From Candidatus Latescibacterota bacterium (GTDB lineage: Bacteria; Latescibacterota; UBA2968; GCA-2709665): a stretch of DNA of 33,520 nt. The translations under genes and the position numbers were made by a program. Below the pieces are notes generated by a model. It made no database searches. It worked only from the letters and a program-made list of their open reading frames with translations, and was not told where the DNA came from. The stretch is from NCBI GenBank assembly GCA_012270675.1, contig JAAXHW010000008.1, positions 17,335 through 50,854 on the forward strand, in the 5' to 3' direction. Below, piece after piece: positions 9,139 through 19,064 of the stretch (the first letter of the stretch is position 1; every line of letters begins with the position of its first letter).

Positions 9139-10215
9139 TCAACGGTGGTACTTCGGCTGCCGCGGCGCCCTGTCCCGCTGCAATCGGTACTTGCTTCCTT
9201 CCAGCGGCAACCCCACCCGCGCCCCCCCACGCAGGTGCGACTCCACAAAGGCAAAAATCAGTTCAGTATTGGTTCGGGCCAACCTCACCCCCCCACGCGG
9301 CGGCTCGCCCGTATCCAGCGAGTGTACCAGGTCTTCGATCAGCCGCACCGTCGAACTGGCAGGGGCGAACGGCGGAAACTCCCCGGATACCAGCACGCGC
9401 CGGCCGCGATGGTCCCGCTCCCCCGGCTCGCGCACCTGCCATGCCGTCCCGTTGTCCAGCGCAGTCACCACGCCGTGTTCGCCCACGGCTTCCACTTCCA
9501 GGCCCCGCCCCGAATTGAGCGCATATGCTGTCACCCCGTTTTCGAACTTCAACATACCGTGTCCCACCGGGTCTTCGCACAACCGCTCAGCTTCAATTAC
9601 TTCGTCTCCGTTGGGCAGATGCGCCTGCACCCACGAAACCGGACAGTCGCCGTTGAGCCTCAGCAACAGATCAAAACTGTGGCTGGCCCCGTTGAAAAGC
9701 GCGCTGGTCTGGTGGATAATCAGCGTTTTCAACCGGCCGATCCGGCCGCTGTTGATGACGTCCACCATCGTGTCGTATCCCGTATCCCAGCGCCGGTTCG
9801 TTCCCATATTGAAGAAAACGCCGTTGCGCTCCACCGCCTCCACCATGGCGTCGGCCTCCTCCATAGAGGCAGCCATGGCCTTTTCTCCGTAGATCGCCTG
9901 AACCCCGTGCCCGGCCGCGTAAGTGACGATCTCCGCTCGATGCTCCGGCTGGGTGGCCACGCTGACAATATCGGGCTGCTCTTTGTCGATCATCTCCCTG
10001 TAGTCCGTATACTGCTTTTCTCTGGACAGACCGTAGCGGAGGCCCGCCTGCGCCATCACATCCACCCGCAAGTCCGAACACGCCACCATTTCCGTACGCG
10101 CACACGCTTCGTAGCCCGCCGCGTGCGAGTACGGCCCCCTCTCTTCGGGCGCCTCGTTGTCAATAAAGGCGCCCATCCGGCTGCAGCCGATCAGTGCGGC
10201 CCTGTAGATTTTCAT
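9139..10215 (-). CDS. Gfo/Idh/MocA-family oxidoreductase, copy 2
   Basis: A 358-residue NAD(P)-dependent oxidoreductase. The N-terminal Rossmann motif is AALIGCSRMG (residues 6-15), followed by a typical substrate domain with GEKAMAAS in place of the family EKP motif and a His-containing ASHSFDLLL stretch at the expected catalytic position. Family members oxidise or reduce sugars, inositols or related hydroxy acids; the substrate is unknown. ATG at 10215 is preceded by AAGAGGAG. It is the last gene of a tightly packed reverse-strand series, 57 bases after a clear paralogue (10273-11355); the two share motif order and phrases such as EKAMA.S and the IG.. segment, pointing to tandem duplication. 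Confidence 0.85.
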   Translation of the reverse strand: MKIYRAALIGCSRMGAFIDNEAPEERGPYSHAAGYEACARTEMVACSDLRVDVMAQAGLRYGLSREKQYTDYREMIDKEQPDIVSVATQPEHRAEIVTYAAGHGVQAIYGEKAMAASMEEADAMVEAVERNGVFFNMGTNRRWDTGYDTMVDVINSGRIGRLKTLIIHQTSALFNGASHSFDLLLRLNGDCPVSWVQAHLPNGDEVIEAERLCEDPVGHGMLKFENGVTAYALNSGRGLEVEAVGEHGVVTALDNGTAWQVREPGERDHRGRRVLVSGEFPPFAPASSTVRLIEDLVHSLDTGEPPRGGVRLARTNTELIFAFVESHLRGGARVGLPLEGSKYRLQRDRAPRQPKYHR

Positions 10216-10272
10216 ACGTTTCTCCTCTTGAAACAGACACGGGGATCTCTGGACGAACGCGACGTCCGTCCC

Positions 10273-11355
10273 CTACACGTGAAAAATGTACAGATTTCGT
10301 TCTGCCAGCGGCAGATCGACCCAGGCGCCACCCTGCCGATGGCTCTCCGCCACCGCAATACAGGCCTCCGTAAGATGGTGAGCCACATCCACATGCCCAA
10401 GCGTCGGTCGTCCGGTCTCGTGCGCATCCACCAGATCTTCCAGACAGGACACCACATGGCTTTTGGCCGCCACGGGCGCCATGGGAGTTTCGTCCCAGCC
10501 CTGCCGCTTCCCCACCCTCTGACCGGCCCTGCGCAACAGCATGCCGTCGCCATTGTTCATGGTGCGAATACACCCCTCCGTTCCCAGCACTTCAAACTCC
10601 CACGCCGCCGCCGGCACCGACCAGGCCTCAACCCCGTTCTCAAACCGGAGCTGATAAATCGCCCGCGGATCGTAAGCCAGGTGGTCATTTTTGATCTGCG
10701 TATGCCGGGGTATCAGTTCCCCGCGCACCGCTTCGATTTTGGGATCGCCCAGCAAAAACGAAATCGTATCAATCGAATGAATGTGCCCGTGCATCAAGCT
10801 TGAAGGCGCATAATGCACCACCGCACGGGGTTGCCCGATCTCGCCGGCTGCAACCGCCTCCCGCACCGCATGATAGTGCACGTCAAACCGCCGAAGCACC
10901 CCGGTGTTGAACACCGTCCCGTTGGCCTTCACCGCCTGCAGAATCTCGTCGGCACGTGCCATCGAACTGGCCATCGCCTTTTCCACATACAGCATCGGCA
11001 CCCCCGCATTGGCCAGGCTCACCGCCAGGTCCGCATGCGAATCCCCCCGAAAAGACGCATCCGGCGCCTTCTGCGCCGGCTTGAACAGGCCGGACGCCGT
11101 GGTGCAAATTGCCACCAGGTCGGGCCGTTCTTGTTTCACCATCTCCATATAGTCCTGGTACACGGCCTCCACGCCCCACCGCGCCTGAAAAGCCTCCCGC
11201 TTATCGCCCTGCAAATCCGCCCCGGCCACCAGGTCCAGTTGATCCATCGCCTCGCAACACGCCGCAATCGCATACGGTTTCGTGCTGTGCCCTTCATCGT
11301 CAATCGTACTGCCCATCCGTCCCAGACCGATAATGCCCACACGATAGGTTTTCAC
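10273..11355 (-). CDS. Gfo/Idh/MocA-family oxidoreductase, copy 1
   Basis: A 360-residue paralogue of the following gene. Rossmann motif VGIIGLGRMGSTID at residues 6-19, VEKAMASS where the family has EKP, and HIHSIDTISFLLGD with the likely catalytic histidine region. The start is GTG at 11355, supported by AAAGGAGGGA just upstream; there is no better ATG. The stop of the Ldh_2 gene is 28 bases upstream, so the two are very likely on one transcript. The cofactor is presumably NAD(P); the substrate is unknown. Having two diverged copies side by side suggests sequential steps or related substrates (for example oxidation of a hydroxyl and reduction of another), but this is inference. Confidence 0.85.
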   Translation of the reverse strand: MKTYRVGIIGLGRMGSTIDDEGHSTKPYAIAACCEAMDQLDLVAGADLQGDKREAFQARWGVEAVYQDYMEMVKQERPDLVAICTTASGLFKPAQKAPDASFRGDSHADLAVSLANAGVPMLYVEKAMASSMARADEILQAVKANGTVFNTGVLRRFDVHYHAVREAVAAGEIGQPRAVVHYAPSSLMHGHIHSIDTISFLLGDPKIEAVRGELIPRHTQIKNDHLAYDPRAIYQLRFENGVEAWSVPAAAWEFEVLGTEGCIRTMNNGDGMLLRRAGQRVGKRQGWDETPMAPVAAKSHVVSCLEDLVDAHETGRPTLGHVDVAHHLTEACIAVAESHRQGGAWVDLPLAERNLYIFHV

Positions 11356-11383
11356 TGTCCCTCCTTTATGTCATGCGCACCCA

Positions 11384-12442
11384 TCATCCGGAACGAGGGA
11401 CATCCTGGATTCCCAGGGCGTCCGCCGCGCCGAGGATGCTCTGCCAGATGTCATCCTGAATGGGGACGCCTTCCCGCTGCCGGGCGTTCCGCGTCCTCAC
11501 TTCCGGGTCGCCGGGGACCAGCACTTCCTCGAAACCGGGCGCGGGCGACACGGCCCGGGTGCGCTGCACCATCTCGTCCGCCCGGCGTGCATACTCGGAG
11601 AAGGGCTGGAACAGGTCGGCCTTGAAAACAACCATGCAGACGCCCTGGTATCGCATAATCGGTCCTGCGCGATTGGGATCGGCAAATGCGTCCGTGCGGT
11701 TGAAGATGCGCCCCAAAAACTCCACGGCCATCATCAGGGCATACCCTTTGTGTCCACCAAAGGGGACCTGCCCACCTCCCTCGTAGAAATCGTTGGGATC
11801 CGTGCTGGGGTTGCCCTCCCTGTCCACGATGCAGCCCGGCGGCAGCGCTTTGCTGCGACGCTGGGCATTGATGACTTTGACGCCTGACATGGCCGTGGTC
11901 GCAAAGTCGAAAGCCATCGAGGGGCCGTCGCCTCCCGGGAATCCCATGGCAATCGGGTTGGTATGCAAGATGCGCTCACAGCCCCCATAGGGCACGGCCA
12001 CCGGCTCTTCCTCGCCAAAGCCTCCCGCCCAAACGATGGAGATCAACCCCCCGGCTGCGGCCATTTCCGTGTAGTGGCCCAGCCTGCCGATGTGGTGCGA
12101 CTGCACCAGGCCCACGATGGCGATCTCGTGGGATTTGGCCTTTTCAATCGCTGTCTCCATCGCAAAACACGCAGCAACTTGCCCGAAAGTCCAGTTGCCG
12201 GTGATCTGCGCGCTGTTCAGGCCTTCCTGCACAAACGCCGGCCGGGCCCTGGGCAGAATGTAGCCCTTCCGGATGTCGTCTACATATCTTGCCACGTGCC
12301 ATACGCCGTGTGTGTCAACGCCGCTGAGATTGGCCAGGACCAGGTGCTCGGCGAGGGTGTACGCGTTGTCTTCGTCAGCACCGGCTGCCAAAAAGATCCG
12401 GATGACAAGCTCGCGCAGGTCATCGGCAGGTATGACTACCAT
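11384..12442 (-). CDS. Malate/L-lactate/ureidoglycolate dehydrogenase family (Ldh_2) oxidoreductase
   Basis: A 352-residue member of the Ldh_2 family, which uses a fold different from classical lactate dehydrogenase and oxidises 2-hydroxy acids or reduces imines with NAD(P). Visible signatures are the N-terminal ANLSGVDTHGV (residues ~38-48), VQSHHIGRLGHY near residue 113-124, the glycine-rich HTNPIAMGFP and FGGHKGYAL near the C-terminal third. Relatives include malate, sulfolactate, ureidoglycolate and delta-1-piperideine-2-carboxylate/pyrroline-2-carboxylate reductases, so action on a cyclic imino acid or hydroxy acid is possible. ATG at 12442 follows GGGAGGT. It lies 29 bases after the alcohol dehydrogenase gene in transcription order. 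Confidence 0.88.
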   Translation of the reverse strand: MVVIPADDLRELVIRIFLAAGADEDNAYTLAEHLVLANLSGVDTHGVWHVARYVDDIRKGYILPRARPAFVQEGLNSAQITGNWTFGQVAACFAMETAIEKAKSHEIAIVGLVQSHHIGRLGHYTEMAAAGGLISIVWAGGFGEEEPVAVPYGGCERILHTNPIAMGFPGGDGPSMAFDFATTAMSGVKVINAQRRSKALPPGCIVDREGNPSTDPNDFYEGGGQVPFGGHKGYALMMAVEFLGRIFNRTDAFADPNRAGPIMRYQGVCMVVFKADLFQPFSEYARRADEMVQRTRAVSPAPGFEEVLVPGDPEVRTRNARQREGVPIQDDIWQSILGAADALGIQDVPRSG

Positions 12443-12471
12443 AAACGACCTCCCTTCGAAAAATGGTCGCC

Positions 12472-13566
12472 TTAGAAAATCAGCACGCCCCGGGCGTTTT
12501 TACCCGCTGCCAGGTCGTCGAACGCCTGCTGGACTTCGTCGATGGGGTAGGTTCTGGTGATGAGTTCGTCCAGTTTCAACCGCCCGGTGCGGTAGAGGTC
12601 GAGCAGCCGGGGCATGTCGACCCGCTGGCGCGTGGAGCCGTAGTAGGAGCCCAGGAGTTTCTTCTCATCGCGCACGATCATCGGAGCCGGGAGAGCGACT
12701 TCGGTATTGGGCCGTGCCATGCCGATGATGGTGACGGTGCCGCCCCGGCGGGCGCTGTCGTAGGCCTGGCGCATGACTTCCGGATTGCCGATGGCTTCAA
12801 AGGTGTAGTCCGCACCGCGGCCGCCGGTGAGCTCCTGGATGGCCGTGACCGGGTCTGCGTCGCTGGCGTTGACCGTGTGGGTGGCCCCGAAGCGCTGCGC
12901 AAACGCCAGCTTGAGCGGGTTGGTGTCCACCGCGATGACCGTGTTGGCCCCGGCTGTTGCCGCGCCCTGGATGACGTTGAGGCCTACTCCGCCGGCGCCG
13001 AAGACCGCCGCGGAGGCCCCCGGCTGCACCTTTGCGGTGTTGATCGCGGCACCGACTCCGGTCATCACGCCGCAGCCGACCAGGGCGGCTTTGTCCAGGG
13101 GAATGTCGGAATCGATGCGCACGAGGCTGGTCTCGTGTACGACCGCATATTCGCTCATCGTCCCGATGCCGGTCATCTGATTGAGCGGCACGCCGCCCCG
13201 GCGGATGGGACGGTGGCCGTTGGGCAGGCTTCCCTTACGCGTCAGGGCGGTGGTCTCGCAGAGATTCGGTTGCCCGATGGTGCAGTAATAACATCGGCCG
13301 CACTGGGGGATGTAGGTAAGCACGACGTGGTCGCCGGGTTTTACGGCCGTAACGTGGTCGCCGACCGCTTCGACGATGCCGGCCCCTTCGTGCCCCAGTA
13401 CCACGGGAAGTTCCAGGGGAATGGTGCCGTCGATCACCGAGTAGTCGCTGTGACAAACCCCGCTTGCGGCCATTTTGAGCTGTACTTCGTCTTCCCGTAC
13501 CGCATCCAATTCCACTTCTTCTACCACCACCGACTGGTTCACGCCATTTAAGACCACGGCTTTCAT
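12472..13566 (-). CDS. Zinc-dependent alcohol dehydrogenase (medium-chain, class III-like)
   Basis: A 364-residue MDR-family dehydrogenase. Catalytic zinc ligands are visible: Cys38 (GVCHSD), His59 with Glu60 (GHEGAG) and Cys164 (VGCGVMTG). The structural zinc is held by Cys88, Cys91, Cys94 and Cys102 (CGRCYYC...C). The NAD-binding motif GAGGVG is at 189-194, followed by VIAVD, whose acidic end suggests NAD over NADP. This resembles the glutathione-dependent formaldehyde dehydrogenase/aryl-alcohol dehydrogenase branch, but the precise alcohol is not evident. ATG at 13566 is preceded by CGGAGGAG. It is 34 bases downstream of the D-glutamate cyclase C-terminal-type gene and looks co-transcribed. 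Confidence 0.9.
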   Translation of the reverse strand: MKAVVLNGVNQSVVVEEVELDAVREDEVQLKMAASGVCHSDYSVIDGTIPLELPVVLGHEGAGIVEAVGDHVTAVKPGDHVVLTYIPQCGRCYYCTIGQPNLCETTALTRKGSLPNGHRPIRRGGVPLNQMTGIGTMSEYAVVHETSLVRIDSDIPLDKAALVGCGVMTGVGAAINTAKVQPGASAAVFGAGGVGLNVIQGAATAGANTVIAVDTNPLKLAFAQRFGATHTVNASDADPVTAIQELTGGRGADYTFEAIGNPEVMRQAYDSARRGGTVTIIGMARPNTEVALPAPMIVRDEKKLLGSYYGSTRQRVDMPRLLDLYRTGRLKLDELITRTYPIDEVQQAFDDLAAGKNARGVLIF

Positions 13567-13600
13567 AGCTGGCTCCTCCGCTTCTGTCCTTTCCGCCGAC

Positions 13601-14446
13601 TTATTCCCGACGTGTCTGTTGTGTAATTTTTTTTAACTCGTCCAGTACCTCTTTTTCGGTCGTCCAATCAAGGCCGTCGACCGATTTTGAGTTTGAGCCT
13701 GTTATTCCGTCCACCGAACCCAGGCTGAGGATATGGTCCAGGTAGGGGTCCACGTCTGAGAAGTCGGGCAGGAGAGAGAGGTTTGAAAGCATCGTCAGGT
13801 AGGCCATCAATCCATAAGCTCCCCAGTTGGAGGTTGTGGCGATGACCGTGTGTTTTGTGTCGATGATGCAGGGGGAGATGTGCAGTTTTTCAGCGATGAC
13901 GCGCCGGAGGTTGCCCATGCCGATTTCATTGCCACCGTCTCCGATTCCGATGGTGAGGGTGGTGTTATTCGCTAGGATGAAGAACTCGTCCAGAGGGGCT
14001 GTAAACTCGGAGATATCTGTGTTTTTTACGTTGCAGTATTTAAGGTCGGCATTTCTCCCACACCTCTCGACGGCGATCAGACAGACGGGGTTGTACCGGT
14101 TGAGGACTTCCAGATAAGGCGCTGTCCCCTCCAGGGGCATATACAGGGTTTCGGTTTCCGGTTTGTATGAAAAGAAATCCCTGCAGAACGGGTCGGTTAC
14201 GATGAGGGGACGGAACGCCAGTTTTTGCAGGGCGTTTGCCAGAAAGTAGGCGCCGACCGGACCGTCCGTTTCGGCGACTCCGTTCGCGTAGAATCCGGTG
14301 ATGATGAAGACGACGCCCCTGCTGCAGGCGAACAGGCTTTTTGCGGCATCGTAGCAGAAGTCCAGACCCAGAGATTGTCTTAAGGTGGACAGACCCCTTC
14401 TGGGATGCTTTAAAATCACGTCTTCGATTTTAATCGGATGGGACAT
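13601..14446 (-). CDS. D-glutamate cyclase C-terminal-type protein (DUF4392)
   Basis: A 281-residue protein that I recognise as the DUF4392 domain, the C-terminal half of mammalian D-glutamate cyclase (DGLUCY). Features seen are FIITGFYANGVAETDGPVG near the N-terminus, IAVERCGRN, the glycine-rich GIGDGGNEIGMGN and VIATTSNWGAYGL. In the family the enzyme converts D-glutamate to 5-oxo-D-proline. I chose ATG 14446 (MSHPIK) rather than the open frame upstream, because that extension only overlaps the preceding gene in another frame. Only 4 bases separate this start from the preceding gene's stop, with AAGAAG as a weak ribosome site, so translation is probably coupled to the DUF1445 gene, the matching N-terminal half. 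Confidence 0.85.
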   Translation of the reverse strand: MSHPIKIEDVILKHPRRGLSTLRQSLGLDFCYDAAKSLFACSRGVVFIITGFYANGVAETDGPVGAYFLANALQKLAFRPLIVTDPFCRDFFSYKPETETLYMPLEGTAPYLEVLNRYNPVCLIAVERCGRNADLKYCNVKNTDISEFTAPLDEFFILANNTTLTIGIGDGGNEIGMGNLRRVIAEKLHISPCIIDTKHTVIATTSNWGAYGLMAYLTMLSNLSLLPDFSDVDPYLDHILSLGSVDGITGSNSKSVDGLDWTTEKEVLDELKKITQQTRRE

Positions 14447-14450
14447 CTTC

Positions 14451-15254
14451 TTAAAGCGCTTCCCCCACGCCGGGGGTGTCCGCAATGAACATGTGGCCCG
14501 GCGCATGGGTGATGGCGATTTCGGGCCTGGCATGCAGGATGACGGCCTGGGGAGTGACGCCACAGGCCCAGAAAACAGGGGTCTCATGCTCGTACACCGT
14601 GACCGGGTCTCCATAGTCGGGGGCGTCCAGGTTCTGGATGCCCAGGTGCGCGGCATCGCCTATGTGGAGGGGGGCGCCGTGCGATTTTGGGTACCGGCTT
14701 GTGATCTGTACGGCCCGGATGGCGTGAAGGGGGGACAGCGGACGCATGGAGACCACGATGGGGCCTGAGAAGCATCCGACCGGGGAGCAGGAGAGGCTGG
14801 TGCGGTACATGGGGACGTTTTTGCCCTCTTCGATGTGCCGCACCGGGAGGCCGGCCTGAAGCATGGCACTTTCAAAAGTGAAGGAACAGCCGATAAGAAA
14901 TGCCACGGAGTCGGACCGCCAGTAGGCACGGATGTCGCCGGTCTCTTCCACGAGTTCCCCGTTTTTGAAGATGCGGTAGAGGGGGAGGTCCGTGCGGATA
15001 TCTGCGCCGGGGGCGATCATCCGGGGTTCCGGGTCTCCGGCTTCGGTGATGTCCAGAAGAGGACAGGGTTTTGGGTTGCGGTGACAGAAGACCAGAAAAT
15101 CAAAGGCCAGGGATCTGGGCAGTACGACCAGGTTGGCCTGGACGTGTGCCAGGCCCGCGGTTGGGCCGGTGAGTTCTCCGCTGCGGCAGCGCTCCCGGAC
15201 CTGCACGGGCGTCAGGTCCAGTGCGGAATGGGTGTCGATCGATGGTTCACGCAT
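14451..15254 (-). CDS. D-glutamate cyclase N-terminal-type protein (DUF1445 / YcsI family, putative hydro-lyase)
   Basis: A 267-residue DUF1445 protein, recognisable from the SGELTGPTAGLA segment, QANLVVLP, a FLIGCSFTFESAML stretch, NVPMYRT and VVSMRP, ending in the ITHAPGHMFIAD motif. In eukaryotes this domain is fused to DUF4392 in D-glutamate cyclase; many bacteria carry it alone, annotated as a putative hydro-lyase. The start at 15254 has a near-perfect Shine-Dalgarno AAGGAGGT (15263-15270) whose last base touches the stop codon of the oxoprolinase gene, a sign of co-translation. Gene order oxoprolinase, DUF1445, DUF4392 gives a chemically sensible pathway around 5-oxoproline. Confidence 0.87.
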   Translation of the reverse strand: MREPSIDTHSALDLTPVQVRERCRSGELTGPTAGLAHVQANLVVLPRSLAFDFLVFCHRNPKPCPLLDITEAGDPEPRMIAPGADIRTDLPLYRIFKNGELVEETGDIRAYWRSDSVAFLIGCSFTFESAMLQAGLPVRHIEEGKNVPMYRTSLSCSPVGCFSGPIVVSMRPLSPLHAIRAVQITSRYPKSHGAPLHIGDAAHLGIQNLDAPDYGDPVTVYEHETPVFWACGVTPQAVILHARPEIAITHAPGHMFIADTPGVGEAL

Positions 15255-15269
15255 GGTGTATTACCTCCT

Positions 15270-18200
15270 TCAGTGCTGTCTGCCGTATCCGCCGCCGCCG
15301 GGGGTGTTCAGGATCAGGCGGTCACCCGGGGCGACTTCGCAGCCGTCCACGGGGCCAAGGGGGTGTTTTTCACCCGAGGCGCGGTGGACAACCTGGGTTC
15401 CCGGCTTTCCCGGGTCTGCGCCGTGCAGGCCGTAGGGGCCTTCCTTCCGGTGCTGGGTGAGCACGGAGAGGGCCATTTTCTTCAGAAAGGTCAGTTCCCG
15501 CACGATGCCGTCTCCGCCAGCGTGGGCACCCGCGCCGCCCGACCCTTTTCGCACGGCAAAACGGTCTATGCGGACGGGATAGCGGTGTTCTACGATTTCG
15601 GGGTCGGTGATGCGGGTATTGGTCATATGGCTGTGCACCGCGTCTGCGCCGGCAAAAGTGGGGCCTGCGCCGCAACCGCCCCCTACGGTTTCGTAGTATC
15701 CGAACCCGGTCGTGCCGAAGAGGACGTTGTTCATGGTCCCCTGGCTGCATGCAACCAGTTCCAGGGCCTTCAGCAGGGTGTCTACCAGGCGCTGGCTGGT
15801 TTCCACATTGCCTCCGACAACGGCCGGGGCACGGGCGGGGTCTTCCGGGAAGAGAGGGTTGAGAATGCCCGGGGGGACGTGCAGGTCGACCGGTTCCATG
15901 AAGCCTTCGTTGAGGGGCAGGGGGGCATCGACCAGCAGGCGCAGCACGTAGATTACGGCGCTGCGGACGATGGCCGGGGTGGCGTTCAGATTGCCGGGGT
16001 GGACGCCGGCCGAGCCGGAGAAATCAATGCTTGCGGAATCGCCTGTGATGTCGATGCGCACCTGCAGGGGCGACCCGTCGTCCAGGCGCTCCTGCGCACC
16101 ATAGCAGCCGTCCGGCAAACGGGAGAGGGCACTGCGCAACCCCCGGGCGGCCTGGTTTTTGAGGGCGGCCATGTAATAGAGGAGGGTTCTGGCGCCGTAT
16201 TCGCGGGCGAGGTCCTGCAGGGCGTTGAGGCCCCGGTGGTTGGCGGCCAGGGCCGCGCGCAGATCGGCCAGGTTGTCGTCGACCGTCCGGGAGGGGAAGG
16301 GGGCGTTCTGGAGCATGTCGCGGACGGCGGCCCAGTCGGCGCGTCCGTCCCGGACGATATAAGAAGGCGGGATGACCACGCCTTCCTGGGCCAGGTTGGT
16401 CGCCGCAGGGGGCATCGACCCGGGCCGCATGCCGCCGACTTCGGCATGGTGGGCGCGGCTGGCCACGTAGCCCACGCACGGGTCGCCGCCGGCATACACA
16501 GGCGTGATCAAGGTGATGTCCGGCAGGTGGGAGCCACCGAAGTCGGGGTGGTTGGTGATGACGGTATCTCCCGGCTTGAGGGAGAGATGCTCGCGCACCC
16601 GGCGCACGCAAAGGCCCAGCGCCCCCAGGTGCACCGGGATGTGGGGGGCATTGACGACGAGTTCGCCATTGGCATCCAGGAGGGCGCAGGAGAAGTCCAG
16701 CCGTTCCTTGACGTTGGTGGAAAGGGCGGTGCGCTGGAGCATGGTGCCCATTTCCCGGGCGATGTTGCTCAGGTTGTGGGTAAACAGTTCCAGGCGGACG
16801 GCTTCGGGACGGGCTGCCCGACCGCGGGTGGTCCGGGGCTGCCTGCGGTGGAGTACGAGGGTGGCGTGGCGGTCCATTTCCACCTCCCAGCCGACGTCTA
16901 CGAATATGGCGCTGTGCCGTTCGAAGATCAATGCCGGCCCCCGGACCTGCGCGCCGGGCTTGAGGTCGGGCCAGTTGTGGACTCCGACCTCTGTCCACTT
17001 TCCCTGTACCCAGGTCTTTGCGCTGCCGCTGGGCAGGGCCTTATGGGCGGGCTGGGAGGTCTGTCCCCGCTCGGCGCCGGAAGTCCGCGAGGAGGCGATG
17101 ACCCGGATGGACTCCAGTTCGACCGGGCGGCCTTCCGGCTGGTGTCCGTAGAGGGTTTTGTACGCGGCGACGAACGCGTCCGAAAGCGACATCCCCGCTT
17201 CGTATTCCACGGTCAAGGGCGTGTCCTGGCCGATGAACCGCAGGTTGAGCAGCTGACGGCGCACGACGACCTCCGCTTCGGGCACGCCTTCTGCAGCCAC
17301 CTCCTGCACGGCCTCCCGGCCCAGGGCGTCGAGCCAGGCGGGGACACGGGCTTCGACCTCTTCGAGGAGGGCGAGCACCTGGCGTTCGACAAAGCGCTCG
17401 ATGACCGCATGCCCGATGCCCAGGGCGCTGAGAAGGCCGGCGTCTGCGGGGACCAGCACGGTGTCGATGCCCAACCGCAGGGCCACCCCGCAGGCGTGCT
17501 GGGCGCCGGCACCGCCAAAGGCCACCAGCGCATAGGCTGCCGGGTCGTATCCCCGCTGGAGGGAGATGCGCCGGATGGCGGCGGCCATGCGTTCGTTGGC
17601 AATGTCCAGGAAGCCTTCGATCAGGACTTCCGGGGCGGCCTCTTCTGCGGTTTCCTCGGCAAGCCGACGGCGCAGGACGTCGAGCTGTTCCCGCGCACGC
17701 TCGGGGCGGATCGGGATTTCGAAGCGCTCGGGATGGAGCCGGCCCAGGAGCAGGTTGACATCGGTCAGGGTCAGCGGCCCTCCGGCGCCATAGCAGGCCG
17801 GGCCGGGCCGGGCCCCTGCGCTCTGCGGGCCTACCTGGAGCCGGCCTTCGGCAAAGCGGCAGATCGAGCCTCCCCCTGCGGCGACGGTCTCGATGGCCAG
17901 GGCCGGAGCGACCAGGTGGGCGTCGCCGACGTCGTGTTCAAAGACGTACTCGAAGTCCCCGTCGTAACGGGCCACATCCGTGCTGGTGCCGCCCATGTCG
18001 AACCCGATGAGCCGCTCGAAGCCGGCCCGCCGGCCGACCAGAGCCGCGCCGGCCACGCCGCCGGCCGGGCCGCTGAGGAGGCTGTCCTTGGCCTGAAAGG
18101 ACCGGGTTTGAAGCAGACCGCCGGCGCTGGTCATCACGTGCAGGGTGCCGCCGCGAATGGCGCCCTGCACGCTGCTCAGATAGTCTTTAATCACCGGCCC

Positions 18201-19043
18201 CAGGTAGGCGTCCACCACGGTGGTCTCCGCCCGGGGCAGGAGCTTGATGAAGGGGGCCAGGTCGGCCGAAGAGGAGACGTGTTCAAAACCGCAGCCTTGC
18301 AGAAAGCGGACGAGTTCCCGCTCGTGGGCGGGATTCCGGTAGCTGTGCATCAGCGCCACGGCAGCCGCGCGGACACCCCGCTCCAGAAGGTGGCGCACCT
18401 GTGGCAGGAGGGATTCGCAGTGGAGTTTCCGGAGCACGGTCCCATCGGCCGCCAGCCGTTCCTCGACTTCGACCACGGCCTCGTAGAGGGGGTCGGGTTT
18501 GACCACGTGCAGGGCAAAGAGTTCCGGCCGCTGCTGGGTGCCGATGCGCAGCAGGTCGCCAAAGCCCCGGGTGATGAAGAGGGCCACCGGCACCCCCCGG
18601 CGTTCGAGCAGGGCGTTGGTCCCCCGGGTTGTGGCCAGGCGCATGGCGATGTCGGGGAGCGGGGCTCCGGCCGGGGTGGCCGTGACGATCCGGGCGGCCA
18701 GGACAGGGGCCTCTTCCGGGGAGCAGACCTCAAAGACCATTCCCGGAGCCGCCCTCAGGGGTCCGTCCACCTCGACCAGCCCTTCGGCCGGCTCGAAGCG
18801 TGTGACCGTTCGGGGTGGGTGTTCTGTATCCAGAAGACGGAATTCAAAGCCGGTGATGAAGCCAGGCGGCGCAGGCCACTGCTGGTGGACACTCAGACGT
18901 TTCTCGTCAATGGGCTCCCGGACCAGGCCCCTCAGGGCGCTGCTGCTGAGCACCTTGGCCTGATGGGGCCGACCTTCCGGGTCGCGCGCCAGGCAATCGG
19001 TAAACGTGCCGCCCGTATCGATCCAGATCCGCCAGTCCGGCAT
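15270..19043 (-). CDS. 5-oxoprolinase / hydantoinase, fused HyuA-HyuB type
   Basis: A 1257-residue protein, about the length of eukaryotic 5-oxoprolinase (OPLAH), where HyuA and HyuB parts are fused. The HyuA part (~1-740) begins with the ATP-binding signature DTGGTFTD at residues 9-16 and has [12 protein letters not shown] and [12 protein letters not shown]. The HyuB part starts near 744 ([14 protein letters not shown]) and contains [12 protein letters not shown] and a glycine-rich tail GGDGIVREL. The family performs ATP-dependent opening of 5-oxoproline to glutamate or of hydantoins and related rings; acetone carboxylases are distant relatives. ATG 19043 follows AAGAGGAGGAG. It heads a seven-gene reverse-strand series with a candidate promoter at 19065-19095. 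The stereochemistry of its substrate cannot be read from sequence. Confidence 0.88.
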   Translation of the reverse strand: MPDWRIWIDTGGTFTDCLARDPEGRPHQAKVLSSSALRGLVREPIDEKRLSVHQQWPAPPGFITGFEFRLLDTEHPPRTVTRFEPAEGLVEVDGPLRAAPGMVFEVCSPEEAPVLAARIVTATPAGAPLPDIAMRLATTRGTNALLERRGVPVALFITRGFGDLLRIGTQQRPELFALHVVKPDPLYEAVVEVEERLAADGTVLRKLHCESLLPQVRHLLERGVRAAAVALMHSYRNPAHERELVRFLQGCGFEHVSSSADLAPFIKLLPRAETTVVDAYLGPVIKDYLSSVQGAIRGGTLHVMTSAGGLLQTRSFQAKDSLLSGPAGGVAGAALVGRRAGFERLIGFDMGGTSTDVARYDGDFEYVFEHDVGDAHLVAPALAIETVAAGGGSICRFAEGRLQVGPQSAGARPGPACYGAGGPLTLTDVNLLLGRLHPERFEIPIRPERAREQLDVLRRRLAEETAEEAAPEVLIEGFLDIANERMAAAIRRISLQRGYDPAAYALVAFGGAGAQHACGVALRLGIDTVLVPADAGLLSALGIGHAVIERFVERQVLALLEEVEARVPAWLDALGREAVQEVAAEGVPEAEVVVRRQLLNLRFIGQDTPLTVEYEAGMSLSDAFVAAYKTLYGHQPEGRPVELESIRVIASSRTSGAERGQTSQPAHKALPSGSAKTWVQGKWTEVGVHNWPDLKPGAQVRGPALIFERHSAIFVDVGWEVEMDRHATLVLHRRQPRTTRGRAARPEAVRLELFTHNLSNIAREMGTMLQRTALSTNVKERLDFSCALLDANGELVVNAPHIPVHLGALGLCVRRVREHLSLKPGDTVITNHPDFGGSHLPDITLITPVYAGGDPCVGYVASRAHHAEVGGMRPGSMPPAATNLAQEGVVIPPSYIVRDGRADWAAVRDMLQNAPFPSRTVDDNLADLRAALAANHRGLNALQDLAREYGARTLLYYMAALKNQAARGLRSALSRLPDGCYGAQERLDDGSPLQVRIDITGDSASIDFSGSAGVHPGNLNATPAIVRSAVIYVLRLLVDAPLPLNEGFMEPVDLHVPPGILNPLFPEDPARAPAVVGGNVETSQRLVDTLLKALELVACSQGTMNNVLFGTTGFGYYETVGGGCGAGPTFAGADAVHSHMTNTRITDPEIVEHRYPVRIDRFAVRKGSGGAGAHAGGDGIVRELTFLKKMALSVLTQHRKEGPYGLHGADPGKPGTQVVHRASGEKHPLGPVDGCEVAPGDRLILNTPGGGGYGRQH

Positions 19044-19064
19044 TGCTCCTCCTCTTATTGTCCC

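Noticed and set aside
9073-10803. A 576-codon forward open frame across the two Gfo/Idh/MocA genes
   Set aside because: It runs through the intergenic gap and both reverse-strand genes, with low-complexity Arg/His/Pro composition typical of a shadow frame.
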